The notes: a model not told the origin generated them from the letters alone. Shown: positions 1 through 11,523, counted from the first letter of the stretch. The stretch is DNA of 64,000 nt from Protea cynaroides (GCA_028583415.1 CM053266.1:77697237-77761236); one strand, 5' to 3'. Program-made: numbers and translations.

Positions 1-2
1 AG

Positions 3-155
3 ACGGAGAAAGAAATAAGGGGTTTCCTAGGGAGGATTCAATACATCAGCAGATTTATCTCCCGACTAACTACTGTCTGTGAGCCAATCTTCAAATTACT
101 CAAGAAAGATCAACCCAAAGTATGGAATCAACAGTGTCAAAAGGCGTTGACACTT
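3..155 (+). pseudogene. Ty3/gypsy pol fragment (end of RT)
   Basis: In plus frame 3 the DNA reads EIRGFLGRIQYISRFISRL and then CEPIFKLLKKDQ. This is the connection region between reverse transcriptase and RNase H of plant Ty3/gypsy elements; the wording is closest to what I know of Tat/Ogre-type pol. Homology stops near 155 and the next 100 bases show nothing recognisable. The window edge cuts its 5' side, so more of the element may lie outside. It is a relic, with no start codon and no continuing frame. Confidence 0.75.
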
Positions 156-254
156 GTTGGCTCAACTTGTTGGCTCGGAGTCGACTCGGATGGAGGGGTC
201 GGATTAATCCAAACCCTAGGTATCGTTCATCTGTATGAGACCTCACCTCACCTC

Positions 255-2766
255 TAGATTCTCGTGGAGGAGAAGATATGAACCCATGAATTGATACCCT
301 TATAATTTGGACCTTTGTAAGTGAATGGACAACTGAATGGCTGCATCAGGGGCGGTGGCCTTTGAAATGTCAACACTAATGATTACTTTGTGTTGAATTT
401 GGACCCTAGTGCTTTCTCCGTGAGTGAAGAAGATGTGGACCCATGAATTGATACCCTTATAATTTGGACATTTGTAACTGAATGGACAACTGAATGGCTG
501 CATCAAGGCGGTGGCCTTTGAAACATCAACACTAATGATTACTTTGTGTTGAATTTGGAACCTAGTGCTTTTTCCGTGAGTGAAGAAGATGTGGACTCAT
601 GAATTAATACCCTGATAATTTGGACCTTTGTAAGTGAATGGACAACTGAATGACTGCATCAAAGCGGTGGCCTTCGAAACGTCAATACTAATGATTACTT
701 TGTGTTGAATTTGGACCCTAGTGCTTTTTCTGTGAGTGAAGAAGATGTGGACCCATGAATTGATACCCTTATAATTTGGACATTTATAAGTGAATGCACA
801 ACTGAATAGCTGCATCAAGGCGGTGGCCTTTGAAATGCCAACACTAATGATAACTTTGGGTTGAATTTGGACCCTAGTGCTTTTTCCGTGAGTGAAGAAG
901 ATGTGGACCCATTAACTGATACCCTTATAATTTAGACCTTTGTAAGTAAATGGACAACTGAATGGCTGCATCAAGGCGGTGGCCTTTGAAATGTCAACAC
1001 TAATGATTACTTTATGTTGAATTTGGACCCTAGTGCTTTTCCCGTGGGTGAAGAAGATGTGGACCCATGAATTGATACCCTTATAATTTGGACCTTCGTA
1101 AGTGAATGGACAACTGAATGGATGCATCAAGGCGGTGGCCTTTGAAACGTCAACAGTAATGATTACTTTATGTTGAATTTGGACCCTAGTGTTTTTTTCG
1201 AGAGTGAAGAAGATGTGGACCCATGAATTGATACCCTTATAATTTGGACCTTTGTAAGTAAATGGACAACTGAATGGCTGCATCAATGCGGTGGCCTTTG
1301 AAACGTCAACACTAATGATTACTTTGTGTTGAATTTGGACCTTAGTGCTTTTTCCGTGAGTGAAGAAGATGTAGACCCATGAATTGATACCCTTATAATT
1401 TGGACCTTTGTAAGTGAATGGACAACTGAATGGTTGCATCAAGGCGGTGGCCTTTGAAACATCAACAATAATGATTACTTTGTGTTGAATTTGGACCCTA
1501 GTACTTTCTCCGTGAGTGAAGAAGATGTGGACCCATGAATTGATACCCTTATAATTTGAACATTTGTAAGTGAATGGACAACTGAATGGCTGCATCAAGG
1601 CGGTGGCCTTTGAAACGTCAACACTAATGATTACTTTGTGTTGAATTTGGACCCTAGTACTTTTTCCGTGAGTGAAGAAGATGTGGACCCATAAATTGAT
1701 ACCCTTATAATTTGGACCTTTGTAAGTGAATGGACAACTAAATGGCTGTATCAAGGCGATGGCCTTTGAAACGTCAACACTAATGATTACTTTGTGTTGA
1801 ATTTGGACCCTAGTGCTTTTTCCGTGAGTGAAGAAGATGTGGACCCATGAATTGATACCCTTATAATTTGGACATTTGTAAGTGAATAGACAACTGAATG
1901 GCTGCATCAAGGCGGTGGCCTTTGAAACGTCAACACTAATGATTACTTTGTGTTGAATTTGGACCCTAGTGCTTTTCCCGAGAGTGAAGAAGATGTGGAC
2001 CCATGAATTGATACCCTTATAATTTGGACCTTTGTAAGTGAATGGACAACTGAATGGCTGCATCAATGCGGTGGCCTTTGAAACGTCAACACTAATGATT
2101 ACTTTGTGTTGAATTTGGACCTTAGTGTTTTTTCTGTGAGTGAAGAATATGTGGACCCATGAATTGATACCCTTATAATTTGGATCTTTGTAAGTGAATG
2201 GACAACTGAATGGTTGCATCAAGGCGGTGGCCTTTGAAACATCAACAATAATGATTACTTTGTGTTGAATTTGGACCCTAGTACTTTCTCCGTGAGTGAA
2301 GAAGATGTGGACCCATGAATTGATACCCTTATAATTTGGACCTTTGTAAGTGAATGGATAACTGAATGGCTGCATCAAGGCGATGGTTTTTGAAACGTCA
2401 ACACTAATGATTACTTTGTGTTGAATTTGGACCCTAGTGCTTTTTCCGTGAGTGAAGAAGATGTGGACCCATAAATTGATACCCTTATAATTTGGACCTT
2501 TGTAAGTGAATGGACAACTGAATAGCTGTATCAAGGCGGTGGCCTTTGAAACATCAACACTAATGATTACTTTGTGTTGAATTTGGACCCTAGTGCTTTT
2601 TCCGTGAGTGAAGAAGATGTGGACCCATGAATTGATACCCTTATAATTTGGACATTTGTAAGTGAATAGACAACTGAATGGCTGCATCAAGGCGGTGGCC
2701 TTTGAAACGTCAACACTAATGATTACTTTGTGTTGAATTTGGACCCTAGTGCTTTTTCCGTGAGTA
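255..2766. repeat. Satellite array, about 16 units of 156 bp
   Basis: Direct repeats recur every 156 bp (anchors at 435, 591, 747, 903 and onward) with mostly single-base differences. Each unit carries the phrases ttgatacccttataatttgg and gtggcctttgaaa. Because 156 is 52 codons and few stops arise, the minus strand stays open for 12 units (912-2786); I read that as a by-product of the period, not as a gene. A single diverged unit is present at 9327-9466 at the matching position of the neighbouring duplicate, so the array looks like a local expansion of one ancestral unit. Confidence 0.95.
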
Positions 2767-3180
2767 AAGGGATGTGCATTGAACAATGAATGTCTACTTT
2801 ATTGGCAATATCAGGGAGTGGCATTTGAAAGTCTAGGGTTGTCTATCAGTTTGTTTTGGTTAGACTTAATCCGTCACCATTAAATTATAATTTTATATGG
2901 TAATTGGTATGTTTAAGTAATCAATCTTCATTTATAAGACCCATTTATATACAGTTAGGTTGATCTTGGTCCCTAATCGATCTAATTGGTCTATTAACGT
3001 ACTCTAATGATGCAAATCAATTGATCTATAATCAATTTTACTATTTGGTCGTAAACTAATCGTCCCAATCCTATCAACCCATCATAAGGGAAAAAAAACA
3101 CAACATTTGACTATGTTCTATTGTAGTTGGTCAATATTTATTCTAAATTTATAACATAATAATTTATTTTAAGTTTCTAA

Positions 3181-3488
3181 GGCTCTCTTTGGTTTGTATT
3201 ATATAATTTATTATGAGTTATTTGTAACAAATCAATTATGATAATAGATTATGAGTAATAAATAATGACCGTTTGATACCACTAAACATAATACATTATA
3301 TAATGAGAAATATAAACAATCACCTAATAGAATATTCTAATAATGATAAACAGCTACTCACCTATTTGTAGATAATAAATTATATTGATTTATTTTAATT
3401 ATAAATAGACATTATAAATCATACCAAACAATCATAAATTTTATAATATATTATATAATACATTATATAATACAAACCAAAGAGAGCC
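3181..3488. mobile_element. Tourist-like MITE (PIF/Harbinger type)
   Basis: Perfect 27-bp terminal inverted repeats (3181-3207 and 3462-3488) begin ggctctctttggtttgta. A TAA target duplication flanks it (3178-3180 and 3489-3491). The 308-bp interior is AT-rich and non-coding. Length, TIR and the 3-bp TAA site fit the Tourist/PIF-Harbinger MITE class. Copy B near 9880 lacks it and serves as an approximate empty site. Confidence 0.9.
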
Positions 3489-3911
3489 TAAGTAGAAGAA
3501 CATAGCTTAAATGAAGAGGCAAAATGAGAAGGAGAAATGAAAGATATTTAACCATTTAGGATTTAGGCTTTCTGAAATTTATTTTAATGGTTATTTAATT
3601 GGTCAGTCTTGGTTTTGATCCATAATTGGTCGAGGTGCTAGTCTAAGCCCGACATACTTAGTAAACAGTGCGAGTCGGATTGGATTTTAATCGATCGATC
3701 CAATTTGAGTGACATGGTACGGGGTAGAAATTAACACCACAAATTAAAACCTTGATATTTTCACAGTGTATTGACAATGAATGTCTAGATTTTGTTAATA
3801 GAGAAGTAGTGTGGGATGTGTCTTACTTACCATGGTATAGGTTTGAGTAGCTTGTTTGGCATCCTGGGTGGCCCCTGTTGATAGCAATACTTAAAATGAA
3901 GGCTTTTCAAC

Positions 3912-4093
3912 TAATGTAGAGTATAGAAATCATGTCCAACTGTTGGAGACTCCCCAATGGGATCTAACAGTTGGAGTTCACCCAGTGTATAGATGCCGAT
4001 GTATTGGGATCTACGTTGGATGAACTCCAATTGCCAGATCCCACTGGAGACTCTCCAACCGATGGAGAGGATTTGAATCCCAATATAGGGTGG
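3912..4093. repeat. Foldback (hairpin) element, copy A
   Basis: Two imperfect arms face each other: ttggagactccccaatggg near 3945 pairs with the complement of the stretch ending near 4060, and pairing extends outwards towards agaaatcatgtccaac and ggagaggatttgaatccc. The same hairpin is at 10300-10472 in copy B, so it predates the duplication. It could be a degenerate foldback MITE; no target duplication was identified. Confidence 0.65.
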
Positions 4094-4760
4094 GAAGTAA
4101 TTCTAATTTTATTTTTATTTAATAAAATATTTTGAATCTTTAACAAAAAAAAAAAAAAAAAGACAACGAATGGACGACAATGGTAGTAACGAGGAGTGGC
4201 ATTTGAAACCTTGATATTTTCTCTTGTGTTTCACCTTCCATTCAACACAAATTGCTGACGACCCTAAGGAATCGATTGAGATCGGTATCCTAAGGCAAAT
4301 TGATGAGGGCCCTGAGGCGTATATCAAGGTCGTCATCTAATTAATTTCTTTCAATAGCTTAGATTACTTTTATCATTTCCATCATTGCTGGTAAGAGAAA
4401 TCAAGCACGGGTCGTCAAGTCAGCACGTCATTGAGTCACTTTTAGAGGACGGTTTTTTCCACGTTTGTTGATAAGAGCGGTGAATCAGTATATAAAACAA
4501 TCTTCTCGAAAATGTCACTGCTGCCTACAATTGATAGAACTGACACATGGCTACGAGTGTTCTTAGTATGCAAATATATCTCATTATTATAGAGCGGTCA
4601 ATTTTATCAGATTTACATATTCATTTTATATATTCACTATAGTACTCCATAATGGACAAAATATATCATTTAGAACATACAATCATGAGTGGTTACAATC
4701 ATGAATGGTTCATCAACAAGAGTATGTAATGGTTCATTCATAGTTTTTTTTTGTTTTTAC

Positions 4761-5402
4761 TAAGGGTGTCAACGGGCCGGTCCGGGCCGATTTTGGTCCG
4801 GGCTGAATCGGTGTTGAGTTTTATAAGCCCAGCCCAAAACATGTCCATTAAGAGTTCGGGTTGGGTTGGACTGCGCTGGACACAATAACTAATGGGCTGG
4901 TTCGGTGTCGGTTTGTTATCGGGTTGGGCTTATTGAGGTGATTTCGGGCTGATTTGGTCCGGACCGGGCTTATCAAGCTTATCGGGCCAATTTTATATGT
5001 AAGATATATTACTTATTTTATTATTTCTATCTATAAAATTAGCATCATTCCTTCTATATGTATGTAATTCAATAAATTGTAACAATTAACATACTTTTTT
5101 CAACTATAGATTCATATAATCTTTCGGATCAAGAAGTGAACTATAACAGTGTAATATAATCATCAAAATTTAAAACCATAAAAATTAAGAAATTAGGTCC
5201 GGATGAACCTTACCGGTGTTCGGGCTAGTTCGGGCTCCTTAACGGGCCAGTCTGGTCTGGTTTCGGTCTAGGCTGAAACGGTGTCGGGCTTTACAAGTCG
5301 AGACCGAAACCTGTCCATTAAGATTCGGTCCGGACTGGATTCGGGTTATTTCGGGCCGACTCGGTCCGTGCTACCGGGTTGGACCCATTTTTGACACCCT
5401 TA
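4761..5402. mobile_element. hAT-like non-autonomous element
   Basis: The 642-bp element has perfect 12-bp TIRs, taagggtgtcaa at 4761-4772 and its complement at 5391-5402. An exact 8-bp target duplication gtttttac flanks it (4753-4760 and 5403-5410). The duplicate locus has the single site gtctttac followed directly by the downstream flank near 13005, an empty-site check. The ends are GC-rich (cgggcc/ccggtcc repeats) and there is no transposase frame. The 8-bp duplication places it in the hAT superfamily. Confidence 0.9.
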
Positions 5403-6612
5403 GTTTTTACCAGGCAAAGGTACATATTTGAAGCTTTCCTAGCATAAAAGTGAGAGGATACATCAATGCCAGAAATTAGGCAATTGCGACAGTCTCATCA
5501 GTAATAATCACGCAGGTTTATGAATGTCTAACAATTTAACTCAACCAAGGTTAAGTATTTCACATATAACAACTAACTAGCATATACATCTAGTAAGTAG
5601 GAACAACATATAAAGTATAGAGAATCTTACTACCAAAGCTTCTAAACATTCAAAGCTAATTATGGCACTTCCAATGACATTTGAAACTTCAACAACTCTC
5701 TCTAAGGTTGAGAGAACTTGATTCTATAACTATACCTCAATAGAAAAACCATCCCCATTCTTCTCCAATGATAGTATCACCATTAATTAATACACCATGA
5801 ATGCTCTCCAACTATTCTATAACAGTAATACACCATTAATGGAAAGTGGATGAATTGGTAGGGATATTTCATAACACCCACTTGACCCTACACTCACAAA
5901 ACGCCTTCAAAGCTCCACACTCACAACAACCCCGTTCTTCTTGGACGAGAACCACTATTAATATTCAATAAATCCCCACCACCTCCTTAAAAGTCTTTTG
6001 TACTCCATTATGGAATAACGGGAATGGTCACTGATTCAATGGAAAAAAAAAAATGAACCCTTACACCTTTTACTAAATCTACACATAGAAAATTGAAATG
6101 ATGGGAAAAAAATTCATCCGTAACACTCTATTATAGCAAAGTGCATCTTGACCATTGAGGGTGCATCAATCACGTCTTCAGAGGCACTCATAATAGTCAG
6201 GATCAGAACTGCTGCACCAAAGTGTTACAGACAATCCTGGCCCAAGCGATAATGGACCGAGATAAAACTTGGTTAACCTAATGTTTTAATATAAATACAT
6301 AGGAAAAATTACATGTACTACCCCTAGACTATGGATTAATTACCCCTTTCACCTTGTACCATCTGACAATTACACATATCATCCGTAATTAAAAAAACGT
6401 GTAACAAGAAGGCCCATCCCGTTAACTGATTTCCATTAGATGATGATGTAGCTTATACTAAAAATTTTATGAACAAAACTGTTCCTAATAGAAGTTGAAA
6501 TGTTGTATTTACCCTTAATGAGACAACCTTGATGAGACAGAAACCTCATTTTTACCCTCCCCATTTCCCCCAAATGGAAATTTACGATTCCTAAACCCTT
6601 GTTTTTGCTTCA

Positions 6613-6950
6613 ATGGAGAAGAAGAGTTGCAGGCGGAAACTTCAGCAAGCTAGTCCCCAAGACGCCTACGATTTGCAGTTCGAGTCTCAAGACCATTCTC
6701 TGCCGACGACATGCTTCGGCTTCGCGTGCACGACGACCTCAGCTCTGCTTCTTCTCCTCTGCAATTTCTGAATGCTTCATCCTCTTTCTCAGCAACCAAA
6801 GGTATGCAACAGAAAGACGTATTTGACACCTTTGAATCCCCAGGACCAGCCGAAGGGCCCTCATTCCATCCAACAATCTGGAACAAGAAAAATATTAAAG
6901 CTGATGCAACCGCCAAAACTCCGCAGCAGGATATGAGATTAGATTAGGTT
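6613..6950 (+). pseudogene. Captured gene fragment, unassigned
   Basis: Inside Pack-MULE 1 the sequence becomes more GC-rich and codon-like. From ATG 6613 a 52-codon frame reads MEKKSCRRKLQQASPQDAYD and ends at a stop near 6771. An overlapping frame from 6711 includes SSFSATKGMQQKDVFDTFES and runs to 6947. A frame change between the two would fit a decayed exon. I do not recognise the protein. Context suggests host DNA captured by the transposon. Confidence 0.4.
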
Positions 6951-7418
6951 ATTCCTCACCTGAAAGGTCAACCCCTCTCCCTCCCTATTTCTTTTTCAAA
7001 ATTCAGGCCGAATATTCATCCTCTGGAACCTTAATTTCTTTACTCTTCGGTTTCAACCGGAGAAGACAATCAAAATTCTTGGCTTATTCTCCTTCTAAAG
7101 ACTCACAAACATCCTCAATTTATTGGTTTATGGACGCCTACGCCTTAGGCTTCTTTCTCCTGTTGCTACCGCTGAGCTCATGGCTTCGGTTTTTTCTATC
7201 TCTCATCTTCTTTTTTTTTTTTTGGTTTGGTTTGGTAAAACCGTGTCTCATCTCTTACCCGTGGAAGAAGGAAACACCAAATCAAATTGTTTTTCTTTTG
7301 ATTTTCTCAAGTTTTTCAATGACGGATCTTTCTGTCATGATTTTTTTCTTCATGGTTTTCTTGATTATTGTACTTAGCATGGGAAAAGGTCGTGTCAAGA
7401 CTTAGAAGTTAAAATTGC

Positions 7419-7813
7419 TGTTAGGATCGGGAGAACGCAAACAAACAAGAAGCACACGAAGAATTAACGTGGTTCAGCACCCCATCGTGGGATGCCTACA
7501 TCCACCAGAGAAAAGAGTGACTTTCTTCTATTCCCAAAAACAGTCTACAGAATTCTCTACCTGACAGGCCTATCTCATCTGTCAGCCTTACAGCGTTCTA
7601 GCTATCCACTGTCTGAGGAGAATCCTCTACAGCCCTTGTAGCCTTTTTTTCTTCTAGGGTTTTTCCCACAGAGACAACATATATAGGAAACCTAGAAATC
7701 CTAATCCCACTACAATTATAAGTTTATCCTATACATGTAATAGACCAAATTCTAATACAAGTATAACTCTATTAATTGTGTGGACTCCACAGAATACAAG
7801 ACACAACCCAACA
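7419..7813 (-). repeat. TRIM 3' LTR
   Basis: This is the left copy of the TRIM LTR, the 3' LTR because the element points left. It is nearly identical to 8260-8652 at both ends but differs clearly in a block around 7558-7675. Confidence 0.9.
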
Positions 7814-8245
7814 AATCTCCACCTGGCTTGAATTCTACAAACCACCTTGAAGAAGAACCCGTTGACGTTGAGTCTGTAAACCCGTCTCTGCCAAAACGCT
7901 ACACCTAAACAGACATAGCCTACACCCAGTCCGGGTGTCCCGTACAGCTCACCGCCGTACAAAGTGATGTGACTCTACCTCTTCCACTGCCACAGCATCA
8001 CCGGAAAGATAACATCACACACAGCCTGCTGCAACTCCAGATACACCTGGAACCCGAGTCTCTCACCTCTGCACCTCCAGCGCAGACCTAGAGAACCGAC
8101 TCCTTATCGCAGCTTGCTAGTCCTTCTTTACCCACGGTACAGCATCAATTGGCCATTATGTGTACCGTGCCGGGATTCAAATCCCCCTTTTTTTTTTTTC
8201 TTCTTCTTCATACTGCGTACCTCCTTCGTTCTTCAAAGAACCCTA

Positions 8246-8257
8246 GCTCTGATACCA
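8246..8257 (-). other. TRIM primer binding site (tRNA-iMet)
   Basis: On the minus strand this reads TGGTATCAGAGC, complementary to the 3' end of initiator methionine tRNA, the usual primer of plant LTR elements. It starts two bases inside the LTR. Confidence 0.9.
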
Positions 8258-8259
8258 CT

Positions 8260-8652
8260 TGTTAGGATCGGGAGAACGCAAACAAACAAGAAGCACACGA
8301 AGAATTAACGTGGTTCAGCACCCCATCGTGGGATGCCTACATCCACCAGAGAAAAGAGTGACTTTCTTCTATTCCCAAAAACAGTCTACAGAATTCTCTA
8401 CTGCAAGCCTATCTCATCCGTCGGCCTTTACAATGTCCAAATTTATCCACCGCCCCCGAGGAGAATCCTCTGACCCTTGTAGCCTTTTTTTCCTAGGGTT
8501 TTTCCCACGAGAACAACATATATAGGAAACCTAGAAATCCTAATCCCACTACAATTATAAGTTTATCCTATACATGTAATAGACCAAATTCTAATACAAG
8601 TATAACTCTATTAATTGTGTGGACTCCACAGAATACAAGACACAACCCAACA
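8260..8652 (-). repeat. TRIM 5' LTR
   Basis: This is the right copy of the TRIM LTR and, by orientation, the 5' LTR next to the primer binding site. It ends at the attgc target duplication. Confidence 0.9.
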
Positions 8653-8735
8653 ATTGCTTTATTTGGTCTACTTGGACGTAAAAGCAAGCAAAATCCTTTG
8701 TTGCATTTTCTCTTGATCTCTAGGACCAGGAATTG

Positions 8736-8921
8736 ATGGCGGACTCAGACAAAGAATCTGGTGATCATAATAACAGCAACGCCAAGGTCTCATCGAGAGA
8801 GGAAGACCGTTTTCTTCCCATAGCCGACGAGAGCAGGATCGTGAACAAAGCCCTCCCAGCAAATGCCATACAAAAGAGACTGTCCAAGAGTGGCAGTGGC
8901 CGAAGAGAAGGTTCCTGCTAG
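8736..8921 (+). pseudogene. Captured NF-YB (HAP3/LEC1-type) N-terminal fragment
   Basis: ATG 8736 opens [15 protein letters not shown], then [20 protein letters not shown] and ALPANA. NF-YB subunits of the CCAAT-binding factor have a D/E-rich N-terminus followed by [23 protein letters not shown] at the start of the histone-fold domain, so the assignment is good. After ALPANA (about 8867) bases are missing and the frame shifts; another frame then shows KETVQE, the next conserved block. The frame stops at 8919. Most of the histone fold is absent, so no DNA-binding subunit could be made. A tctag acceptor-like site just before the ATG suggests capture from genomic DNA. Confidence 0.85.
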
Positions 8922-9133
8922 AGTAGTTGTGAATAAAACGATAGGGAAGAAGGTTAAAATTGTCATTTTCATTTTTCTCAGCCTAAACCCATGAGGATAA
9001 AACTGTCATTTAATTTTTTTGGGTTTCTACAGTTTGTTAAATGAGAGCGTATGTAATTGTCGAAAATTATTGGGTGATAAGTGAAATTAATCCATAATCC
9101 AAAGGTAGTATGTATAATTTTCCCAAATACATA

Positions 9134-9326
9134 TAATAAAATGAACTAAAACTAAACCAACTTGAAAATGGATCAACAAGAAACCAGACCCCCCAAAAAA
9201 AAAAAAAAAAAAAAAAAGAAGAAAGGATCTAAAACTAAAAACGGTCGAAACTGAATTTTCTTAATGACTTGGTTTGAACTTTAATGGTATAAGATCAAAA
9301 CCGTCTCAATCCGCACCGGACCAACA
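9134..9326. other. Non-coding gap with poly-A tract
   Basis: AT-rich sequence with a long A run at about 9187-9217. It separates Pack-MULE 1 from the satellite unit of copy B. No gene or element end was seen. Confidence 0.6.
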
Positions 9327-9466
9327 AATTGATACCCTTATAATTTGGACCCTTGTAAGTGAATGGACAACTTAATGGCTGCATGAAGGCAGTGGCCTTT
9401 GAAACGTCAACACTAGTGATTACTTTGTATTGAATTTGGACCCTAGTGCTTTTTCTGTGAGTGAAT
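9327..9466. repeat. Single 156-bp-family unit at copy B
   Basis: A lone, slightly truncated unit of the same sequence as the array at 255-2766. It joins the same downstream phrase gatgtgcattgaacaatgaa that follows the last array unit near 2772. Confidence 0.92.
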
Positions 9467-10299
9467 AGATGTGCATTGAACAATGAATGACTACTTTATT
9501 GGCAATATCAGGGAGTGGCATTTAAACGTCTAGGGTTGTCTATCGGTTTGTCTTGGTAGGATTTATTCGGTCATTGTTGATTTATTATCTTGTATTATGA
9601 CCGGTATGTTTAACTAATCAGTCATTATCTGTAAGACATACATGTTTATATATAGTCAGGTCAATCTTGGCCCCTAATCGATCTAATCGATCTATTAACG
9701 GACTTCAATGATACAAATCAATCGATCTATAATCAATTATACTATTTGGTTTTAAACTAATCGTCCCAATCCTATCAACCAGTCACAATGGAAAAAAAAC
9801 ATAACTTTTGGCCATGTTCAATTCTAGTTGGTCAATATTTATTCTACATTTATAACATAATAATTTATTTTAAGTTTTTAATTAAAAAACCATACTTCAA
9901 ATGAAGAGGGAGATTGAGTGGGAGAAATGAGAGACATTTAGCCATTTAGGATTTAGGCCTTTAAAAATTTAGTTTAATGGTCATGTAATCGAGCAGTCTT
10001 GATTTTCATCCATAATTGGTCAGGGTGCGAGTCTAAGCCCGACATGCTTAGTAAACAGTGGGAGTTGAACTGGATTTTAATCAATCGATCCAATTTGAGT
10101 GACATGGTATGGGGTAGAAATTAACACCCCTAATTAAAAGCTTGATATTTTCACAGTGCATGAGCAATGAATGACCAGATTTTGTTAATAGGGAAGTAGT
10201 GTGGGATGCATCTCACTTACCATGGTATAGGTTTGAGTAGTTGGGCACCCTCGGTGGCTCTTAGTGATGGTAATGTCGAAGGTGGGGGAGGGGGGTTTT

Positions 10300-10472
10300 C
10301 ACCCAATATAGGGTATAGAAATCATCTCCAACCGCTTGAGACTCTCTAGCGGGATCTGGCAGCTGGAGTTCATCCAGTGCGGATCCGACTGGATGAACTC
10401 TAGCCGCCGGATCCTACTTGAGACTCCAACGGATGGAGATGACTTGAATCTCAATATAGGGTGGGATGGGAT
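10300..10472. repeat. Foldback (hairpin) element, copy B
   Basis: Imperfect arms of about 80 bases, with ggagttcatccagtgcgg facing ccgactggatgaactc at the centre. It matches the hairpin at 3912-4093. Confidence 0.7.
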
Positions 10473-10802
10473 TCTGATTTGGGAAAATATCTGTTACACC
10501 CCCTCTAATTTGTCTTAATCTCACCCACTCGCCATTGTTTGCAATAATATCCCTTACACCCTCTATTTTTGAAACTATCTATCCATCAGATCCCCTCGTT
10601 TAGGATAAATCCCTCAACCAATGATGTGGCACCACTTTAATTTCATTAATACCGGAACTACCCCTACATATTTTCTCTTTTATTTTTTATAAAACTTAAA
10701 AATTTTAGTGATTATCCTTCAACTTCATTGTTTATTTCCTGTTACCAGAGCCGGAATTGAAATTCCAACGACAACAACAACGCCAAACCCGACGCAATCG
10801 AC

Positions 10803-10950
10803 CCCTATTCAATCCCTCCTACCGAGAAGAAGTTCAGATTGAAGCGTCACAAAGTTGCCATTTTCCTCACTTATTGCGGCGTTGGTCGCGTAATATCCAT
10901 ATGGCAACTTCAGCTGCTGCCTCTCGGGCTCTTCTTCTTCTTCGCTAATG
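10803..10950 (+). pseudogene. Captured fragment resembling PUS1/TruA-type tRNA pseudouridine synthase
   Basis: One frame reads IPPTEKKFRLKRHKVAIFLT and then YCGVG. Plant PUS1-like enzymes have a conserved opening strand of the type K(R/K)RKVAxxxxYCGVGYQGMQ, which this resembles up to GVG. Beyond that the match is lost and the frame runs into low-complexity Leu/Phe codons. The catalytic Asp region is not present. The assignment rests on a short motif recalled from the family, so it is tentative. Confidence 0.4.
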
Positions 10951-11523
10951 ATGGCCGCTGCTGCTGTTCCGAATCTTCTTCTTCTCAACCTCCGGTTGCA
11001 ATGGCAGCCACTACAACTACAGCAGCAGTGGAACGGTGGTTGCCTGGATGATTATGAAGAGGAATGACTCCATATTGTGGCAAGCTGAATATCCCAATCT
11101 ACAAGAATGCAAGTGAGATATCCATGAGAAACAATCATAGCTGTGTTTCCAATCAGCCAGTTGATGTTTTCTCGTAAACTATCTTAAAGCTACCAGAGAC
11201 GATAACATACGGAGAATCTGTCACATTCATAGAGGTGTAGGTATATTACTGGAGGGGTACGTTCGCTGTCGATCATCTAAAAACATGCCCTGTCTTCATT
11301 CAAGCCAACATCCTCTGGTTTCATGTTATCTACATGAAAATTCATAGATAACATCCTCTGGTTTCATTTATTATTGGTTTGCCTGCCTGCTTGAGCCTAT
11401 GGTAGTTGAATTGAAATATGGCGTGTGGAGAAGAACCTTTAGGAAGTCCCATTCCATTAAAAGAAAAGAATGTTGGGAGGAAGAGGAGGTAAATGGTCCA
11501 CTACTTTGGATATAAAGCATCAA

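Larger units (their letters stand above)
2767..6060. repeat. Local duplication, copy A
   Basis: This stretch aligns by eye with 9467-13660 in the same orientation: the satellite-edge phrase gatgtgcattgaacaatgaa, a hairpin element, a TATA-like gtatataaa near 4490 and 12710, and the tail with acaaccccgttcttc near 5930 and 13530. No coding sequence was recognised. Copy A has a Tourist-like MITE and a hAT-like element that copy B lacks, and copy B has a Mutator-like element that copy A lacks, so these insertions followed the duplication. Confidence 0.85.
7419..8652 (-). mobile_element. TRIM retrotransposon, complete with 5-bp TSD
   Basis: Two LTRs of about 394 bp (7419-7813 and 8260-8652) flank a 446-bp interior with no gag or pol. 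The minus strand gives TG...CA ends. The primer binding site TGGTATCAGAGC (initiator-Met tRNA) lies at 8246-8257, two bases inside the right LTR, and a purine-rich gccaggtggagatt lies at 7814-7827 beside the left LTR. Both set the orientation as minus. An attgc target duplication flanks it (7414-7418 and 8653-8657). The short interior and short LTRs fit a terminal-repeat retrotransposon in miniature. Confidence 0.92.
6302..9124. mobile_element. Pack-MULE 1 (Mutator-like, carries NF-YB piece)
   Basis: Long imperfect TIRs of about 80 bp (6302-6382 and 9046-9124) start ggaaaaatta and gggaaaatta. An exact 9-bp target duplication aaatacata flanks it (6293-6301 and 9125-9133). Nine-base duplications with long TIRs define Mutator-like elements. 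There is no transposase; instead it carries plant gene fragments, an NF-YB 5' exon (8736-8921) and an unassigned GC-richer fragment (6613-6950). A complete TRIM (7419-8652) is nested inside. Gene capture of this kind is known as a Pack-MULE. Confidence 0.88.

Noticed and set aside
255..2766. CRISPR-like direct repeat array
   Set aside because: Units are contiguous 156-bp satellites without unique spacers, in plant nuclear DNA.
912..2786. Long repeat protein gene on the minus strand
   Set aside because: The frame follows from a period divisible by three; no promoter, no domain, and the frame ends where the array ends.
8736..8921. Functional NF-YB transcription factor gene
   Set aside because: Only the N-terminus is present, it is frameshifted, and it lies inside Mutator-type TIRs.
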